Assembly: GCA_964650975.1 (NCBI GenBank)
Contig: CAZYWA010000007.1
Span: 1 to 40,986 of the forward strand
DNA: 40,986 nucleotides
Reading direction: 5' to 3'
Source: CAZYWA01 sp964650975 [NCBI: uncultured bacterium]
GTDB taxonomy: Bacteria; JADJOY01
The notes below the pieces were generated by a model that searched no databases, was not told the DNA's origin, and saw only the letters and a program-made list of their open reading frames with translations. This document shows, piece after piece, positions 37,873-40,986 of the stretch; position 1 is the stretch's first letter; each line of letters begins with the position of its first letter. The position numbers and the translations under genes are program-made.

Positions 37873-38568
37873 ATGACCAAGCCGCGCATCCTGCTGGTCG
37901 ACGACGATCCCAATCTGCTCGACGTGCTGAGCCTGGCTCTCGAGGACGCGGGCTACGAGGTCGCGACCGCCGAGGACGGCTCGGAGGCGCTGGAAAAGCT
38001 CGGCAAGACGGCGCCCGAGCTGCTCGTGACCGACATCAACATGCCGGTGCTCGACGGCTTCACGCTACTCAAGCGGCTGCGCGAAAAGGGGATCGTGTTG
38101 CCCGTGATTTTGCTGACCTCGCGCGACAACGAGATCGACGAGACCCTGGGGCTCGAGCTGGGCGCCGACGATTACGTCGCGAAGCCCTTCAGCACCCGGG
38201 TGCTCTTGGCGCGGATCGCGTCGCTCCTGCGCCGCCAGCGCTCGCGCGCGAGCGGGCCCGACGCGTCGCCGGCGGTGGTGGCGGGGAAGCTCGAGCTGCG
38301 CGTCGATCACATGACCGCGCACTACGCGGGGCAGGTCGTCGAGACCACGGTCACCGAGTTCCGGTTGCTGGAAGCGTTCGCGCGCCGCGCGGGCGCCGTG
38401 CTCTCTCGCGAGCGGCTCATGGAGCTGGCGCGCGGCGACGACTCGATCGTGGGCGACCGCATCATCGACACCTACGTGCGGCGGCTCCGGCGCAAGCTCG
38501 AGGCGATCGAGCGGGACTTCGACCGGATCGAGACGGTGATCGGCGCCGGCTATCGCTGGAGAGAGTAG
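37873..38568 (+). CDS. OmpR-family response regulator, ChvI-like
   Basis: A protein of 231 residues. The receiver domain starts RILLVDDDPN with the acidic pocket (Asp10-12), the phospho-acceptor is Asp54 in TDINMP, the Thr is in LLTSRD and the Lys in YVAKPFS. The winged-helix domain runs from about residue 140 (LELRVDHMTAHY) to GYRWRE, with VTTEF-like TVTEFRLLEAFARRAG and RIIDTYVRRLRRKLEAI as recognition helix. EIDETLGLELGADDYV and the DFDRIETVIGAGYR end are closest to the ChvI branch. Its kinase follows after 13 bases. Target genes are not known. Confidence 0.93.
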   Translation: MTKPRILLVDDDPNLLDVLSLALEDAGYEVATAEDGSEALEKLGKTAPELLVTDINMPVLDGFTLLKRLREKGIVLPVILLTSRDNEIDETLGLELGADDYVAKPFSTRVLLARIASLLRRQRSRASGPDASPAVVAGKLELRVDHMTAHYAGQVVETTVTEFRLLEAFARRAGAVLSRERLMELARGDDSIVGDRIIDTYVRRLRRKLEAIERDFDRIETVIGAGYRWRE

Positions 38569-38581
38569 GGCCGCGGCGCGG

Positions 38582-40093
38582 ATGTCCGGTGCGGTGCGCA
38601 GGCGGCGGGTGCCGCGGATGCGCTCGCTGCGCATCCGCGCGGTGCTTGTGGTGCTCCTGGTGCTGCTCTGCCCGCCGATCTTCGTGACCGTCTCGGTGTG
38701 GCTCGAGGGCGGCATCGGACGGCGGGTCGAGGCCAACCTGGGCGACGCGGTGGCCGAGGTCCTCTCCGGCCTGACACCGATGCTCGCCAGCGCCGCGGAT
38801 TCCGATCTCGCCGCGAGCGCCCGCGCGCTCTGCGACTCGATCGCCGCGCGTCACGAGGTGCGGGTCCGGCTGGTGGATCGCGGCGGCGGCACGCTGGTGG
38901 ACGTGGACCACGAGCGTGGCTCGAGCGCCGTGCAGCATCTGGGCGATCTCTTCTTCGGCGACGACGGAGCGCCTTCGCTCCAGGTCTACGACGGCTCGCT
39001 GGGCCCGGTCGGCTCGCGCCCGGAGGTGGCGGCGGCGTGGAGCAGCGGCCGTGCCGCCGGTTGCCGCACCTCGCCCGAGGGGACGCTGCTCGTCTGCCAC
39101 GCGGTCACGACGGTCGAGCTCAGCGACGCCGGGACGACCCGTGGAATCGCGATCTACGCGCAGGAAAGCACTCGCCGCAGCATCCGCGCGCTCTACGACG
39201 TCGAGTATCAGCTCAAGAAGCTCATGCTGCTGGTGCTGCCGGCGGCGCTGGTGCTCGCGTGGTGGCTGGGCTGGCGCATGGTGCTGCCCATCGAAGAGCT
39301 GCGCGAGCAAGTGCTCGAGAAAGCCGCGGCCGCCGCGCCCGGCGCCGACCTGCACCTCGCGCGCCGCGACGAGTTCGGGGATCTGGCCGCGGCCTTCAAC
39401 TCGCTGCTCGCGTCGCTCGAGAGCCGGAACCGCGCCAACGAGGCGTTCGTGGCGGATCTGGTGCACGAGATGAAGAACCCGGTGGCGGCGGTGCGCACCT
39501 GCGCCGACTCGCTGGCCGGCGGGGGCGCCGTCGACGGCGAGCGCGCACGGCGACTGGCACGCGTGCTGAGCGAGAGCAGCTCGCGCCTCGATCGCCTGGT
39601 CACCCACTTCCTCGAGCTGGCGCGAGCCGAAGGGGGCATGCGAAACGAGCCCCGGGAATCGGTGGATCTCGCGGCGCTCGCGCGAGGGCTGGTGGAGACG
39701 ATGCGGACCGACGATCGCTATGCATCGGTGACGCTCGGATGCGAGGCGCCCGAGACGGCCCCGGTACTCGGCGTCGCCGAGCGTCTCGAGACCGCGCTCC
39801 GCAACCTGCTCGAGAATGCCGCCTTCTTCGCCGGCGCGGGCGGGTCCGCGGGCGTCGCGGTGGACGCCAGGCCGGATGAGGTGGTGGTGCGTGTGTCCGA
39901 CACCGGTCCGGGGATTCCGGCCGATGCGTTGCCCCGGGTCTTCGACCGGTTCTTCACCACCCGCGGCGGAAAGCAGGGCACCGGACTCGGCCTGGCCCTG
40001 GTGCGCGCCATCGCCGAGGCGCACGGCGGTTCCGTCGAGGCGACCTCCGCGCCCGGGCGAGGTACCATCCTCGAGCTGAGAGTGCCCCGATGA
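38582..40093 (+). CDS. Membrane sensor histidine kinase, ChvG-like partner
   Basis: A protein of 503 residues. A basic N-terminus and membrane helix at about residues 20-40 are followed by a periplasmic sensor of about 170 residues (two Cys, GCRTSPEGTLLVC, could pair). A second helix lies at about 217-236, then HAMP (LGWRMVLPIEELREQV). The phospho-acceptor is His295 in FVADLVHEMKNPVAAVR. The ATPase domain has the N box (ALRNLLENAAFF), G1 (VSDTGPGIP), F (VFDRFFTTRGG) and G2 (GTGLGLALVRAI). The stop overlaps the start of the next gene by 4 bases, linking phosphorelay to cyclic-di-GMP. The signal is unknown. Confidence 0.93.
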   Translation: MSGAVRRRRVPRMRSLRIRAVLVVLLVLLCPPIFVTVSVWLEGGIGRRVEANLGDAVAEVLSGLTPMLASAADSDLAASARALCDSIAARHEVRVRLVDRGGGTLVDVDHERGSSAVQHLGDLFFGDDGAPSLQVYDGSLGPVGSRPEVAAAWSSGRAAGCRTSPEGTLLVCHAVTTVELSDAGTTRGIAIYAQESTRRSIRALYDVEYQLKKLMLLVLPAALVLAWWLGWRMVLPIEELREQVLEKAAAAAPGADLHLARRDEFGDLAAAFNSLLASLESRNRANEAFVADLVHEMKNPVAAVRTCADSLAGGGAVDGERARRLARVLSESSSRLDRLVTHFLELARAEGGMRNEPRESVDLAALARGLVETMRTDDRYASVTLGCEAPETAPVLGVAERLETALRNLLENAAFFAGAGGSAGVAVDARPDEVVVRVSDTGPGIPADALPRVFDRFFTTRGGKQGTGLGLALVRAIAEAHGGSVEATSAPGRGTILELRVPR

Positions 40094-40986
40094 ACGGCGA
40101 ATCGACCGACGGTCCACCGCAAGCCGGCGAAGCCGCGCCGGCACGAGAGCCGCACGCCGCGCGCTCCATCCCTCGGCGGCTGGTCGAGTGGGCGTTCAAG
40201 GGTCCGTTCGAAAGCGCCGGCGATCTAGGGGATTTCGAAACCTACGCGTGGGCGATGACCAGCGGGTTCGTGCGCATCGAGTGCGCGGTGGCGAGCCTGC
40301 TGCTAGTGGGACTCTGGCCGCTCGATCTCTTCATCTACCCGGGCGAGCCGCGCCGCCTCGCGGTCTCGGCGCTGATGCGGGCGACCGTCACCGCGATCCT
40401 GATCGCGGGCATCCGCGCGGCCGAGGTCGCGCAGTCGCGGAAGCCGAGGTCGCTCGCGGTGTGGGTGGCGGTGCTGATGACGGTCACCGCACTCGGCTAC
40501 CTGCTCGCCGGTGGGCTGGGCGATCCCACCACGCCCTACATCCACAGCGTGCTGCTCATCCCGTTGCTCACGGTCACCTTGCTCATCCGGCTCGTGCCGC
40601 GCGCGCTGCTCACCTTCGGCGTCGCGGCGACGGCCCTGGTCGCCTACTTCGGGCCTCATCCGGAGTACCTGCGCACGCCGCACCTGATGAGCCTGTTCGG
40701 TAATCTCGGGGCGTCTTGCGTGATGAGCGTGGCGCTCGGCCATGCACTCATCGAGCGCACCCGCGGCGAGTTCCAGGCGCGCTTCGACCTCAGGCGGGTG
40801 AGCCGCACCGATCCACTGACGGCGGTCTGGAACCGCGGCTACTTCCTGGCGCGCGCGAACGAAGAGGTGCTGCGCGCGCGACGCAGCGACGACCTGCTCG
40901 CGATCCTGGTGCTCGACCTGGATCGCTTCAAGAGCGTCAACGATCGTTTCGGCCACGCGGTGGGCGACGCGGTGCTGGTCGATTTC
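40090..40986 (+). CDS. Membrane-bound GGDEF-type diguanylate cyclase (cut by right edge)
   Basis: 299 codons are present, open to the window end. After a cytoplasmic, Pro/Ala-rich N-terminus (about 50 residues) come roughly five to six hydrophobic segments, for example AVASLLLVGLWPLDLFIY, ATVTAILIAGIRA, LAVWVAVLMTVTALGYLLAG and LLIPLLTVTLLIRL. The GGDEF domain starts at RTDPLTAVWNRGYFL and continues with LAILVLDLDRFKSVNDRFGH before the edge; the GGDEF active-site loop itself lies outside. It starts inside the stop of the kinase gene (ATGA overlap), so it is part of the same operon and may be an effector of the two-component system. Confidence 0.9.
   Translation, partial: MNGESTDGPPQAGEAAPAREPHAARSIPRRLVEWAFKGPFESAGDLGDFETYAWAMTSGFVRIECAVASLLLVGLWPLDLFIYPGEPRRLAVSALMRATVTAILIAGIRAAEVAQSRKPRSLAVWVAVLMTVTALGYLLAGGLGDPTTPYIHSVLLIPLLTVTLLIRLVPRALLTFGVAATALVAYFGPHPEYLRTPHLMSLFGNLGASCVMSVALGHALIERTRGEFQARFDLRRVSRTDPLTAVWNRGYFLARANEEVLRARRSDDLLAILVLDLDRFKSVNDRFGHAVGDAVLVDF

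Noticed and set aside
1-40986. tRNA, rRNA, CRISPR arrays, insertion sequences, prophage genes
   Set aside because: Looked for on both strands by eye; no cloverleaf, direct-repeat array, transposase or phage structural gene was recognised.

Overview
The window is high-GC, densely coding, Gram-negative DNA. Supporting signs are Sec and Tat signal peptides, c-type multiheme cytochromes, a class A penicillin-binding protein, a ChvG/ChvI-type two-component pair and strongly GC-ending codons. The gene mix (multiheme cytochromes, GMC oxidoreductase with a gluconate-dehydrogenase-type small subunit, Ddn-like protein, many secreted proteins of unknown function) fits an uncultured soil or sediment bacterium of the former Deltaproteobacteria (Myxococcota, Desulfobacterota or Binatota type). 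That placement is inference; no rRNA or tRNA gene was seen. I see no phage, insertion sequence, CRISPR array or plasmid function.

Layout. 1-3988: a plus-strand electron-transfer cluster with a partial multiheme cytochrome c, a cytochrome c554-like tetraheme protein, a beta-propeller fused to a multiheme domain with a C-terminal membrane anchor, and a four-helix b-type cytochrome. 4082-8123: a GNAT acetyltransferase, a Tat-exported phosphoesterase, a Ddn-like protein and a secreted beta-helix protein. 8146-14642: a GST-like protein (minus), tRNA-dihydrouridine synthase, PP2C phosphatase, two divergently transcribed secreted proteins of unknown function and an ATP-grasp-like protein. 14761-17328: a probable operon of a Tat-exported small subunit, its GMC oxidoreductase and a small membrane protein. 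17525-20163: a GST and a cytosolic beta-propeller protein. 20129-32294, mostly minus: DoxX, methyltransferase, secreted PQQ-type propeller, mutM, an ABC1 kinase resembling ADCK2, a 1016-residue penicillin-binding protein and a GH31 glycosidase. 32465-40986: a secreted protein of unknown function, a Gfo/Idh/MocA oxidoreductase, a DUF4412-like exported protein, an E2-acyltransferase-like protein without the catalytic His, a PEP-mutase-family protein (minus), the response regulator, its kinase, and a diguanylate cyclase cut by the right edge.

The most unusual content is between the genes. Two unrelated families of structured repeats are scattered through the window. Family A (four copies, about 100 nt) folds into three successive hairpins whose arms differ between copies while pairing is largely kept; one copy lies inside a cytochrome gene and encodes the N-region of its signal peptide. 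Family B (about ten copies) is a short hairpin with a conserved AGGGAC loop and changing stem. That loop has the ANGGAN form recognised by CsrA/RsmA proteins, and several copies lie in the leader or start region of a downstream gene. The first two complete cytochrome genes each carry one of these repeats at their 5' end.
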